Made by a program: the position numbers and the translations under genes. Shown one piece after another: positions 1 to 7,242 of a stretch of 11,158 nt of DNA; within the stretch, counting starts at the first letter, position 1; every line of letters begins with the position of its first letter. The notes below the pieces were generated by a model, which saw only the letters and a program-made list of their open reading frames with translations, searched no databases and had not been told where the DNA came from. Origin of the DNA: K189A clade bacterium (GTDB lineage: Bacteria; Pseudomonadota; Gammaproteobacteria; Pseudomonadales; Azotimanducaceae). The stretch lies in assembly GCA_007571095.1 (NCBI GenBank), contig RKSB01000177.1, positions 1 through 11,158 of the forward strand. The letters run 5' to 3'.

Positions 1-615
1 GGTTTCGCCGCCAAGCTTGACGAACTCGCCATGATAGTAGCTGGCGGCCTCACAATCGCCTTGTTGAGCATGAATCTCCGCCAGCCCCAGCCGAGCCAGC
101 AGAGAATCGGTTTTAACAGCCTCAATAAAGGCATCATACGCCCGCCCTATGTCTCCTGACCTAAGCCAGCAAAAACCCAAATTCTCCTGAGCGGCGGCCC
201 GGTGAACATAGGTCAAATCCCTTGCTGCCGTGAGTAGAGCACGACAAGCCGGTTTGTATCTGGCCTGAGTAAACAGGAAGACTCCGTAGTTGTTCCACAC
301 CTGACTTGATTGAGCATTCAAACGCAGGCTCTTGCGAAAACTGAACTCCGCCTGCTTCGGGTTTCCCTGACGGGCATGCACCAGAGCCAGCAGCCCGTGG
401 GCTTCGCTGGATCGGGGCCTGACCTTCAAGGCTCTTTCAATCGCACTTTTGGCGTTTGAGTAGTCAGCCAGTTGAAAGTAGCCCTGAGCAACCCTGAGAT
501 GTGCCTGCAACCTTTCCTGATCTGTGCCTCTGGGCAAACCGATGACTTCCGTCACACAGCCTGTCAGCAAAAACAGCAGTGCCTGACTCACCAGAAGACC
601 TCTGAGAAGAGACAT
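1..615 (-). CDS. pilW: Type IV pilus biogenesis/stability lipoprotein PilW (PilF), 3' end outside the window
   Basis: TPR lipoprotein that, in the known family, helps the PilQ secretin reach and assemble in the outer membrane. 205 codons are visible from the ATG at 615 and the frame is still open at base 1, so the C-terminus is missing. Residues 1-20 form a lipoprotein signal: short basic start, hydrophobic run, then lipobox LTGC with the acylated Cys at residue 20. From about residue 40 the chain is made of TPR-like helical pairs (around 41-70, 75-98, 105-130, 142-170, 174-198). The motif WNNYG at 107-111 matches the conserved NNYG of PilF/PilW. It lies 11 nt after the rlmN stop and is probably cotranscribed from the ndk promoter. 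No clear Shine-Dalgarno is visible. The gene pair rlmN-pilW is conserved in gammaproteobacteria, which supports the call. Confidence 0.9.
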   Translation of the reverse strand, partial: MSLLRGLLVSQALLFLLTGCVTEVIGLPRGTDQERLQAHLRVAQGYFQLADYSNAKSAIERALKVRPRSSEAHGLLALVHARQGNPKQAEFSFRKSLRLNAQSSQVWNNYGVFLFTQARYKPACRALLTAARDLTYVHRAAAQENLGFCWLRSGDIGRAYDAFIEAVKTDSLLARLGLAEIHAQQGDCEAASYYHGEFVKLGGET

Positions 616-626
616 TCGGCGTAAAT

Positions 627-1745
627 TCAGGCGGGCAGGGTTTGAGTGGCCAACTGGCGATGCCGAAGCCTGCGTTTTGTTCTATCTGTAAACCGGCCGG
701 CCAACTGTCCGCAGGCAGCAGCTATGTCGGCACCTCGGGTGGTTCGAACCGTCACCCTCAAACCAGCCTTCAACAAGCCTTCGGCAAAGAATCTGACTCT
801 CGTTTTCGAGGGTGCTTCATAACCGGACCCTGCAAAGGCGTTGAAGGGGATCAGGTTGACCTTGCAGGGCAGGTCCTTCAACAGCCGAATGAGTGCCCTG
901 AGATGGCCATCGGTATCATTCACATTACGCAACAAAACATATTCAATAGTCACAACACGTCCACGTCCCAATGCTTTGTTATAGAGTCGGCAGGCATCCA
1001 TCAACTGCGCAATGGGATATTTCCTGTTCAGGGGTACGAGAATGTCCCTGAGCGTGTCATCCGGTGCATGCAGGGACACCGCCAGGGATACGTTTGAGTG
1101 CTCGGCCAGCGAATGAATGGCTGGCACCACACCGGCGGTGCTGACCGTCACCCGCCGCCGGGACAAGCCAAAACCAAAATCGCTCATCATCAAGTCGGCG
1201 GCGGCAAGCACATTGTCGAAGTTCAACAGGGGTTCACCCATACCCATGAAGACCACATTGGTGATGCTTCGGTCTTGAGTGGAATCAGTCTCTCGAAGCC
1301 GCTCTCTGGCCAGATAGACCTGACCTGTGATCTGACCACAGGCAAGATTGCCGGCAAACCCCTGGCGGCCGGTGGCACAAAAAGCACATTCCAGGGCACA
1401 CCCCACTTGAGAAGATATACACAAGGTGCCTCGGTGAGCCTCTGGAATAAAGACCATTTCGACGCACTTGCCCGGTTCAATCGCCAGCATCCATTTGCGA
1501 GTGCCATCAACCGAAACCTCTTCAGATTCAATGTCTGGCAGAAGGAATTCACCGCATTCCGCCATTCGCTGACGAAGGTCTTTGGAGAAGCTGGTCATGT
1601 CGGCAAAATCCAGCACACCCTTGTGATAGACCCACCGCATCAGTTGGCTGGCCCTGAATGAAGGTTCACCCAGTTGAGCGAACCAGGCCTCCAGTTGGGC
1701 CTGACTCAGATCGAAGAGATTGGTTCTCGCACCTGAGGGGAGCAT
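627..1745 (-). CDS. rlmN: Dual-specificity RNA methyltransferase RlmN (23S rRNA A2503 / tRNA A37 C2-methyltransferase)
   Basis: Radical SAM enzyme that methylates C2 of A2503 in 23S rRNA and of A37 in a subset of tRNAs. The 372 residues match the usual family length. The radical SAM cluster motif is C116-x3-C120-x2-C123 (in VGCALECAFCATG). The two other functional Cys of the family are present: C109, at the place of E. coli C118, and the methyl-carrying C345 in the ending TRGADIAAACGQLAG, matching E. coli C355. GMGEP at 168-172 is the SAM-binding segment. The N-terminal part (10-100) is the RNA-binding accessory domain. The start ATG abuts the ndk stop (TGAATG, zero bases between), so translation is probably coupled; a GGGA sits just upstream. 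The last ~20 residues are basic and may help RNA binding. Confidence 0.97.
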   Translation of the reverse strand: MLPSGARTNLFDLSQAQLEAWFAQLGEPSFRASQLMRWVYHKGVLDFADMTSFSKDLRQRMAECGEFLLPDIESEEVSVDGTRKWMLAIEPGKCVEMVFIPEAHRGTLCISSQVGCALECAFCATGRQGFAGNLACGQITGQVYLARERLRETDSTQDRSITNVVFMGMGEPLLNFDNVLAAADLMMSDFGFGLSRRRVTVSTAGVVPAIHSLAEHSNVSLAVSLHAPDDTLRDILVPLNRKYPIAQLMDACRLYNKALGRGRVVTIEYVLLRNVNDTDGHLRALIRLLKDLPCKVNLIPFNAFAGSGYEAPSKTRVRFFAEGLLKAGLRVTVRTTRGADIAAACGQLAGRFTDRTKRRLRHRQLATQTLPA

Positions 1746-2174
1746 TCAGTCCCGAGAAAATATATCTGCGTCTTGAAAAAAGAAGGCGATTTCGCGTTTC
1801 GCAGACGATTCGCTGTCGGAGCCATGCACCGCATTGGATGCAATCGAACTGGCAAAATCCGCACGTATCGTGCCGGCGTCAGCCTTTTGAGGGTCAGTCG
1901 CCCCCATCAGCCGTCGATTTTTGGCAATCGCATTGTCGCCTTCGAGTACCTGCAACATGACAGGACCGCTACAGATAAAGTTCACCAGTTCGTCAAAAAA
2001 GGGCCGTTCCTTGTGCTCGGCATAAAACCCCCGAGCCTGCTCGGTGCTAAGACGGGCCATTCTGGCGGCTACGATGCGCAAGCCATTGCTCTCAAAGCGG
2101 CGATAGATTTCACCGATACAATCCCCGGCCACTGCATCCGGCTTGACAATGGAGAGCGTGAGTTCCCGTTTCAT
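1746..2174 (-). CDS. ndk: Nucleoside diphosphate kinase
   Basis: Cytosolic enzyme that passes the gamma-phosphate from ATP to nucleoside diphosphates through a phospho-histidine. With the start at 2174 the protein is 142 residues, the normal length, and begins MKRELTLSIVKPDAVA like other Ndk proteins. The catalytic histidine is H117 in NAVHGSDS; K11 in the VKPDA segment and the E/D-rich C-terminal loop are also typical. The frame is open 10 codons further (ATGs at 2186 and 2204), but that extension is not part of the family fold, so I chose 2174. A GGATGG run lies just before this start. A promoter candidate lies at 2207-2236. The stop abuts the rlmN start. Confidence 0.96.
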   Translation of the reverse strand: MKRELTLSIVKPDAVAGDCIGEIYRRFESNGLRIVAARMARLSTEQARGFYAEHKERPFFDELVNFICSGPVMLQVLEGDNAIAKNRRLMGATDPQKADAGTIRADFASSIASNAVHGSDSESSAKREIAFFFQDADIFSRD

Positions 2175-2206
2175 AAATCCATCCATAAACCCAAGGCAAG
2201 CCACTG

Positions 2207-2236
2207 ATTGTAATAAAAATCTGCTTTTATTGCCAA
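2207..2236 (-). promoter_or_regulatory. Sigma-70-type promoter for ndk-rlmN-pilW
   Basis: Read on the minus strand: -35 TTGGCA (2231-2236, 5/6 to consensus), an 18-bp spacer, and -10 TACAAT (2207-2212, 5/6). Transcription would begin near 2200 and give a leader of roughly 25 nt before the ndk ATG. It sits in the only sizeable gap (116 bp) between iscS and ndk, so ndk-rlmN-pilW can be expressed apart from iscS. Confidence 0.6.
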
Positions 2237-2248
2237 AACCGGTATTTG

Positions 2249-2268
2249 AAAAACTCGTTTTCGGCGAG
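2249..2268 (-). terminator. Weak candidate terminator after iscS
   Basis: On the minus strand a short hairpin (CTCG at 2265-2268, CGAG at 2254-2257, 7-nt loop) is followed directly by T5 (2249-2253). It lies 22 nt after the iscS stop and before the ndk promoter, the right place for a terminator. The stem is only 4 bp, though outer A/T pairs could extend it, so this is tentative. Confidence 0.3.
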
Positions 2269-2290
2269 CGATTTTCGTTCGACCGAATAA

Positions 2291-3490
2291 TCAGGCACGC
2301 AGGCTGCTGAGTACCGCTTCCAGCCTTTCCGCAGCAAACAGGACGTCCTCTTCGGTGGTCGGTCTGCCGAAACTGAAGCGAAGGCTGCTGTCGGCCAGGT
2401 CTTCCCGAATGCCCAGAGCAAGCAGTACATGAGAGGGTTCGGTTTTGAGCGAGTTGCAGGCTGACCCACCGGAAAGAGCAAGATCGGCTGACAGTGCCAT
2501 CAGCAAAGTTTCGCCATTGACGCCGGGAAAGGCCAGGTTAAGTATGCCGGAATAGCCGTTCGGGCTTCCGTTCACAAGAAATTCGACAGCCGAGCCCGAC
2601 AAGCTGTCGAGAAAGAGTTTTCGCAACGTCTCCAGACGTTTCAACTCGGCAAGAATATCCTTCCGGCCACCGCAAATAGAAGCCGTACTACCGAAGCCAA
2701 CCAGTTGGTGAGTGGGCAGAGTCCCCGACCGCATGCCCTTTTCATGGCCGCCGCCGTGCATCTGGGCGGCCAGCTGAATATCGCTGTCAAACCGAACATA
2801 AAGAGCCCCGACACCCTTGGGGCCATAAATTTTATGCCCCGAAAAAGACATCATGTCCACTGCTGACTCCCTCAGATCAATCGGTATCTTGCCGAGGGCC
2901 TGGGCGGCATCCACGTGCAGAGCCACTTTCGCATCCGCACACACCTGAGCTATGTCGTTAACAGGGTTGATGGTGCCGATTTCGTTGTTGATATACATCA
3001 GGCTCACCAGCACTGTATTGGGTCGCAACGCCGCCTGTACGTCAACCGGAGTCAGTATTCCTTCGGCAGAAGGCTGAAGCCGAGTCACCGTATAACCCCT
3101 GGCTTCCATATAGGTGGCGGTATCCAGCACGGCATTGTGCTCAATGGCTGAGGTGATCAGGTGCCCCTTCTCTTCGCCTGACCGAACAGAAGACTCAAGA
3201 AAGCCCTTGATGGCCAGATTGTTTGATTCGGTCGCCCCCGAAGTCCAGACCAGTTCCCAGGGATCACAACCCACGAGGGTCGCCAACTGTTGACGAGCCT
3301 GTTCGACCGCCTCTTCTGCTTCCCAGCCGTACTGGTGCGACCGTGACGCCGGATTACCGAAACAGTCCTCTAACGTGAGGCATCTGCTCATATCGGCGGC
3401 CACTCTCGGATCTACCGGTGTTGTTGCCGCATAATCCAGATAAACCGGTCGTCGCTGAACAGACGGTGACCGATGTTGCGAGGCAGCCAT
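2291..3490 (-). CDS. iscS: IscS-type cysteine desulfurase, C-terminally short
   Basis: PLP enzyme that removes sulfur from cysteine as a persulfide and passes it to Fe-S cluster scaffolds and tRNA thiolation proteins. From ATG 3490 the product has 399 residues. It follows E. coli IscS closely from PVYLDYAATTPVDPRVA (residue 15 on). Key residues seen: SGATES at 84-89, H118, D194 in HVDAAQ, PLP lysine K220 in SGHKIYGPKG, and catalytic C345 in the loop GGSACNS. The chain stops at ...AVLSSLRA, where E. coli IscS continues for about 20 residues ([21 protein letters not shown] in full length), a tail that contacts IscU. The N-terminus has about 13 extra residues. The frame is open to 3679, but that part overlaps suhB and the promoter region, so 3490 is preferred; no good ribosome site is visible. 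No iscR, iscU, iscA, hscBA or fdx adjoins it. Confidence 0.93.
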   Translation of the reverse strand: MAASQHRSPSVQRRPVYLDYAATTPVDPRVAADMSRCLTLEDCFGNPASRSHQYGWEAEEAVEQARQQLATLVGCDPWELVWTSGATESNNLAIKGFLESSVRSGEEKGHLITSAIEHNAVLDTATYMEARGYTVTRLQPSAEGILTPVDVQAALRPNTVLVSLMYINNEIGTINPVNDIAQVCADAKVALHVDAAQALGKIPIDLRESAVDMMSFSGHKIYGPKGVGALYVRFDSDIQLAAQMHGGGHEKGMRSGTLPTHQLVGFGSTASICGGRKDILAELKRLETLRKLFLDSLSGSAVEFLVNGSPNGYSGILNLAFPGVNGETLLMALSADLALSGGSACNSLKTEPSHVLLALGIREDLADSSLRFSFGRPTTEEDVLFAAERLEAVLSSLRA

Positions 3491-3581
3491 TGAGTGAAGA
3501 CCAGAACCAGGTGCCTGCGATGTCGAACCGACAGTCCGAAAGACGGTTCGCCGCAGGAAGTACAGACAGACTCCTAAGGGT

Positions 3582-3610
3582 ACTATACATCCTGTTATGA
3601 TGTCAGCCAA
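3582..3610 (-). promoter_or_regulatory. Promoter for iscS
   Basis: Minus strand: -35 TTGGCT (3605-3610, 4/6), exactly 17 bp, then -10 TATAGT (3582-3587, 5/6). Transcription would begin near 3575, leaving a leader of about 85 nt before the iscS ATG. The plus-strand suhB -10 lies inside this promoter's spacer, so the two promoters physically overlap. I could not fit a convincing IscR type 1 site over it. Confidence 0.55.
3593..3601 (+). promoter_or_regulatory. Extended -10 promoter for suhB
   Basis: TGTTATGAT on the plus strand is an extended -10 (TG-n-TATGAT, 5/6 in the hexamer). No good -35 is found at 16-18 bp, which is acceptable for an extended -10. Transcription would begin near 3608, about 23 nt before the suhB ATG. 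It overlaps the oppositely oriented iscS promoter. Confidence 0.45.
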
Positions 3611-3630
3611 TTCGGCCTCGCAGACCTGCA

Positions 3631-4407
3631 ATGCACCCCTTTCTAAACAAAGCCATTCAGGCTGCCCGCAGGAGTGCACAGATCATCCGCCAGTCAATGG
3701 ATCGACTCGACAGGGTATCGGTCGAAGTCTCCGCCGACGGGCATTTGGTGAGCAGCGTTGACCGGTCGTCAGAAGCGGCCATTCTCGACCTGCTCAGCAC
3801 CGCCTATCCTGACCACACGCTCGTCGCCAGAGAATCCGGTACCGTCGTTGAAGGTGCGGGTGAGTTTACCTGGTTTATCGACCCGCTCAACGGGAACACC
3901 AATTTTCTGTACGGTATTCCCGACTTCGTCATTTCGATCGCCTGTTGTGGTCCTGAAAAAATCGAACACGGCCTGATTCTGGATCCGGTGCGTGAACAGC
4001 AGTTCTCGGCTTCGTTCAATCAGGGTGCTCTGCTGAACCAGAGACGCATTCGAGTCAGCGACAGAAGTGACATTCGTCAGGCCATGGTGGCCGTGAATCT
4101 GCACCACAAGGCCGAAGGCGATGCTCCCCTGCCGGCGGCACTGGCCGTCAGCCGGCTGGCCAGAGGTGTTCGATACAGCGGCTCAAGGGCACTGGACCTG
4201 GCCTACACCGCCGCCGGACGACTTGACCTGATGCTGGATACAGGCTGCCCGCCCTGGGAGATAGCAGCCGGCCTGCTGCTTGTTAGAGAAGCCGGCGGGC
4301 GAGTCATCGATTTTTCGGAAGAACAGTACTGCCTTAAGAATGGGCAACTGATCGCCGGAGTCACTCGGCAGGTAGACCAGGCACTGAAGGCTCTGGGTCG
4401 GCGATGA
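3631..4407 (+). CDS. suhB: SuhB / inositol monophosphatase-family protein with altered metal site
   Basis: 258 residues, collinear without gaps with E. coli SuhB over at least the first 100 residues (MHPFLNKAIQAARRSAQ start, YPDHT, IDPLNGNTNF, ALDLAYTAAGR, REAGG). SuhB has Mg-dependent inositol monophosphatase activity and, separately, acts as a Nus factor with NusA/NusG in rRNA antitermination. The phosphatase metal ligands are mostly changed: E67 is R67 (ARESG for TEESG), D84 is kept, D87 is N87 (DPLNGN for DPLDGT), and the WD aspartate is E210 (PPWEIAAG). The conserved D38 is also H38. D44 is kept. I infer loss or strong change of catalysis. The gene is divergent from iscS and convergent with secF, 3 bp apart. 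No clear Shine-Dalgarno. The place next to iscS and secF is that of suhB in Pseudomonas, so orthology is likely; a new substrate is the alternative. Confidence 0.85.
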   Translation: MHPFLNKAIQAARRSAQIIRQSMDRLDRVSVEVSADGHLVSSVDRSSEAAILDLLSTAYPDHTLVARESGTVVEGAGEFTWFIDPLNGNTNFLYGIPDFVISIACCGPEKIEHGLILDPVREQQFSASFNQGALLNQRRIRVSDRSDIRQAMVAVNLHHKAEGDAPLPAALAVSRLARGVRYSGSRALDLAYTAAGRLDLMLDTGCPPWEIAAGLLLVREAGGRVIDFSEEQYCLKNGQLIAGVTRQVDQALKALGRR

Positions 4408-4410
4408 CCC

Positions 4411-5349
4411 TCAGGGCAAAAGGCTCTCCTGACGAGAACCCTCTTTTTCCGGCAACAGCAGGTCCTGACGTTGAATCTTCATCGCCAGCAGCACATTGGT
4501 TGCCACGTAGATGGAAGAATAAGTACCCACCAGCACGCCGATAATCAGGGCAATCGAAAAGCCCTGAATCAGTTCACCGCCAAAAATGAGCAGAGAAAAG
4601 AGCACCAGCAATGTGGTTCCAGAGGTGACCAAGGTACGTCCAAGCGTCTGATTCAAGGACAGGTTGATCACATATTCAGGTTCTCCTGTGCGCAGCAATC
4701 GAAAGTTTTCCCGAATGCGGTCTGAGATCACGATGGTGTCGTTCAGCGAGTAACCGATTACTGCCAGCAGAGCGGCCAGAACCGACAGGTCGAACTCCCA
4801 GCGGAAAATCGAGAAAGCACCCAGTACAAGGGTGATATCGTGCGCCAGAGCAACCACCGCACCGACCGCAAACTTGAACAAAAACCGAAAGACGATATAG
4901 ATCATCACCAGACCCAGAGCACTGATCAGAGCGATGCCTCCCTGCTCTCTCAATTCCTCGCCAACCACCGCACCCACAAATTCGGCGCGTCGCAACATCA
5001 CCGGCTGGCCTTGTTCAGCCAGCCGAGCCAGTACTCTGTCTCCGGTAGTTGCCGCATCGCTGCCGGTGCTCACCGGCCACCGCCCGAGAATATCAGTGGG
5101 GGCCCCGCAATGCTGAACCAGCGGGTCCTGAAAGTCGCCACCTTCAAGGATCTTTCTCACTTCATCCGGGTCGACCGACTGCTCATAACCAATCTCAACC
5201 AGCGTACCGCCGGTGAAATCAAGCCCGAGATTGAGCCCGGAAAATCCCAGCATGGTGACTGATGTCAGCAGTGCAATCAGCGAAACAACCAGCGCGCCGA
5301 GACGGATGCGCATGAAGTCAAAACGAACCTGAGTTTCCTGATTGGCCAT
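4411..5349 (-). CDS. secF: Protein translocase subunit SecF
   Basis: Inner membrane partner of SecD; the pair uses the proton gradient to help preproteins move through and leave SecYEG on the periplasmic side. 312 residues, normal for SecF. A first membrane helix (about 17-36) is followed by the conserved GLDFTGGT (42-49) and a periplasmic domain to about 120. Five more helices follow (about 138-156, 160-178, 187-208, 243-258, 262-288), the usual six. The VG-x2-VGEEL segment (125-133) before TM2 and GYSLNDT (199-205) in TM4 are SecF signatures. The ATG abuts the secD stop (TAAATG), so translation is probably coupled. The 3' end runs within 3 bp of suhB and holds its terminator. Confidence 0.97.
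   Translation of the reverse strand: MANQETQVRFDFMRIRLGALVVSLIALLTSVTMLGFSGLNLGLDFTGGTLVEIGYEQSVDPDEVRKILEGGDFQDPLVQHCGAPTDILGRWPVSTGSDAATTGDRVLARLAEQGQPVMLRRAEFVGAVVGEELREQGGIALISALGLVMIYIVFRFLFKFAVGAVVALAHDITLVLGAFSIFRWEFDLSVLAALLAVIGYSLNDTIVISDRIRENFRLLRTGEPEYVINLSLNQTLGRTLVTSGTTLLVLFSLLIFGGELIQGFSIALIIGVLVGTYSSIYVATNVLLAMKIQRQDLLLPEKEGSRQESLLP
4422..4448 (+). terminator. Rho-independent terminator of suhB, inside secF
   Basis: Plus strand: GGCTCTC (4422-4428), 5-nt loop, GAGAACC (4434-4440) pair with one C-A mismatch, followed by CTCTTTTT. It begins 15 nt after the suhB stop and lies within the last codons of the convergent secF gene, so those codons are constrained twice. Confidence 0.5.
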
Positions 5350-7242
5350 TTAGATTGCCAGCCTCTTCAGGTCGCGACGACCATAAATCAGATTGACCAG
5401 TGCTCTCGATACCATCACAGCGGTAAATACCGAAGTGATTATTCCAATCGACAGGGTTACGGCAAAACCCTTGACTGGCCCTGTGCCAATGGCATAAAGC
5501 ACGATAGCCACAATAAATGTGGTCAGGTTGGCATCAACGATAGTCACCAATGCACGTTCATAGCCCATGTGAATGGCCATCTGAGGCGTTCTGCCCCTGT
5601 TCAATTCTTCTCTGATGCGATAAAAAATCAGCACATTGGCATCAACGGCCATGCCCACTGTCAGGACAATGCCTGCAATGCCGGGCAGAGTCAGAGTGGC
5701 ACCAAGAATCGACATCAGGGCACTCAACAGAATGACATTGATTATCAGGGCGACATTGGCAATCAGCCCGAATACTCGAAAATAAACCACCATGAAGACC
5801 AGAACCAGAGACAGGCCCAGCAGAATTGCACGAACGCCGCTGTCTATATTTTCCTGACCCAGAGAAGCACCGACAGTTCGCTCCTCGACTATGTACATGG
5901 GTGCCGCCAGTGCACCCGCCCTCAAAAGCAGTGCCAGGTCGCGAGCTTCGCCCTGAGACAGGCCGGTAATCCGAAAGCGGTTGCCAAGCGGAGCCTGTAC
6001 GGTGGCCAGGTTGATCAGGCGTTTGGTCTCATAGGGTGTAACTCTTTCGACCAACTGGCCGTTTTCATCCTCGATCAACTCTGTACGCGTTTTGGTTTCC
6101 TTGAAGACAACACCCATTCGCCGACCCACATTGTGGCGGGTAGCTCGGTACATCCACTCGCCACCAAGGCCGTCCAGAGTAATGTTGACCTGAGGCAGGG
6201 AGGTTTCCGGGTCAAAGCCCGACTGGGCGTTGGTCACTCGATCGCCCGTGACTATGTTGCGCCTTTCAAGCCTGACTCGAAAACCCTCGTAGCTGTAGCC
6301 GATAGTGTTGGCCGCTGATTCCGACGGGCGAGCCTCCATGTGGAATTCGAGGTTGGCCACCTTGCCGATAATCTTCTTGGCTTCGGCACTGTCCTGAACG
6401 CCAGGCAGGTCGAGGACAATCCGGTTGCGGCCGAGACGTTGTACCAGCGGCTCAGAGACGCCCAACTCATTGACTCGATTACGCAGACTTTGCAGGTTCT
6501 GTGAAATCGCATAGTCTTCAAGCTCCGAGAGGGCACTCGGACGAAATCTCAGGACCAGTTTCGTTTGTCCCGGCGGCTTACGGACATCGTAATCCGTCAT
6601 CTCTCCAGCCAACAAATCCAGTGCCTGATCAGTCAAATCAGCCGTATCGAAAGTGGCTTCTATGCGATCTGGAAAGGTCTTGACCAGACGATAACGAAGC
6701 CTTTTGCTCCGAAGTTCGTTTTTGGCCTCGACGCTCCCCTGCTCAAGCCTTTCGGCCAACATTTTATCGACATCCACCTCCAGCAAAAAATGCACGCCAC
6801 CGGAAAGGTCCAGGCCATACTTCATCGGGCTGCCGCCCAGAGCAGCCAGCCAGTCGGGCGTGCTGGGTGCCAGGTTCAGGGCCGTCGTAACCTGTTTTCC
6901 AGCCAGCAGAAAGCTCGTTCTCAAAGCCTTCTGGGCTTCCAGTTGAATAACATTGGAGGCAAACTCGACGACCAGATTGTTGCCTTCGAGGGCAATGTCC
7001 GTATGCGCGATACCGGCCTCCTCCAGGCTGTCCCTGGCCAGTTCGGCCACCGCTTCTGCGTCCACCGGGTCTTCAACGCCTATCTGAATGGCATGGTTTG
7101 GCGGGTAGAGGTTGGGCAGTGCGTAAAGCGCACCTGTTGCGATCAAAAAAAGGATGGCTGCGTACTGCCACCAGGCGTACCTGTTGAGTAGCCGAGGCGG
7201 TTCTCCGCTTCGAAGGTGACGCTCCAGGCCGGCAGTCAACAA
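5350..7242 (-). CDS. secD: Protein translocase subunit SecD
   Basis: 630 residues (E. coli about 615). TM1 at about 25-44 in RYAWWQYAAILFLIATGALY, followed by ALPNLYP. The large periplasmic P1 region carries GLDLSGGVH (143-151), GVSEP (261-265) and IVLDLPGV (275-282). VGASLGQENI (457-466) leads into the C-terminal membrane block, with GMAVDANVLIF (530-540) holding D534, the conserved TM4 aspartate used in proton-driven export. The start is TTG at 7242, abutting the yajC stop (TAGTTG); the second codon is also TTG. No in-frame ATG or GTG occurs before M140, far inside the protein, so TTG is the only standard start that keeps TM1. This gives an N-terminal extension of about 18 residues ahead of the usual NRY-W start. 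Confidence 0.96.
   Translation of the reverse strand: MLTAGLERHLRSGEPPRLLNRYAWWQYAAILFLIATGALYALPNLYPPNHAIQIGVEDPVDAEAVAELARDSLEEAGIAHTDIALEGNNLVVEFASNVIQLEAQKALRTSFLLAGKQVTTALNLAPSTPDWLAALGGSPMKYGLDLSGGVHFLLEVDVDKMLAERLEQGSVEAKNELRSKRLRYRLVKTFPDRIEATFDTADLTDQALDLLAGEMTDYDVRKPPGQTKLVLRFRPSALSELEDYAISQNLQSLRNRVNELGVSEPLVQRLGRNRIVLDLPGVQDSAEAKKIIGKVANLEFHMEARPSESAANTIGYSYEGFRVRLERRNIVTGDRVTNAQSGFDPETSLPQVNITLDGLGGEWMYRATRHNVGRRMGVVFKETKTRTELIEDENGQLVERVTPYETKRLINLATVQAPLGNRFRITGLSQGEARDLALLLRAGALAAPMYIVEERTVGASLGQENIDSGVRAILLGLSLVLVFMVVYFRVFGLIANVALIINVILLSALMSILGATLTLPGIAGIVLTVGMAVDANVLIFYRIREELNRGRTPQMAIHMGYERALVTIVDANLTTFIVAIVLYAIGTGPVKGFAVTLSIGIITSVFTAVMVSRALVNLIYGRRDLKRLAI

Noticed and set aside
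3545..3610. IscR binding site upstream of iscS
   Set aside because: I looked for the ATA...GACT...AGTC-type palindrome of IscR around the -10 and found only fragments such as ATAGTACC; not enough to call, and iscR is not nearby.
3491..3679. 63-codon N-terminal extension of iscS
   Set aside because: The frame is open, but the family start is near PVYLDYAATTP, the extension overlaps suhB and both promoters, and the iscS promoter -10 lies within it.
5569..6318. 249-codon plus-strand open frame opposite secD
   Set aside because: It lies wholly antisense to strongly conserved secD and its product is rich in Gln, Asn and His as expected from a reverse-strand shadow; no ribosome site or family resemblance.
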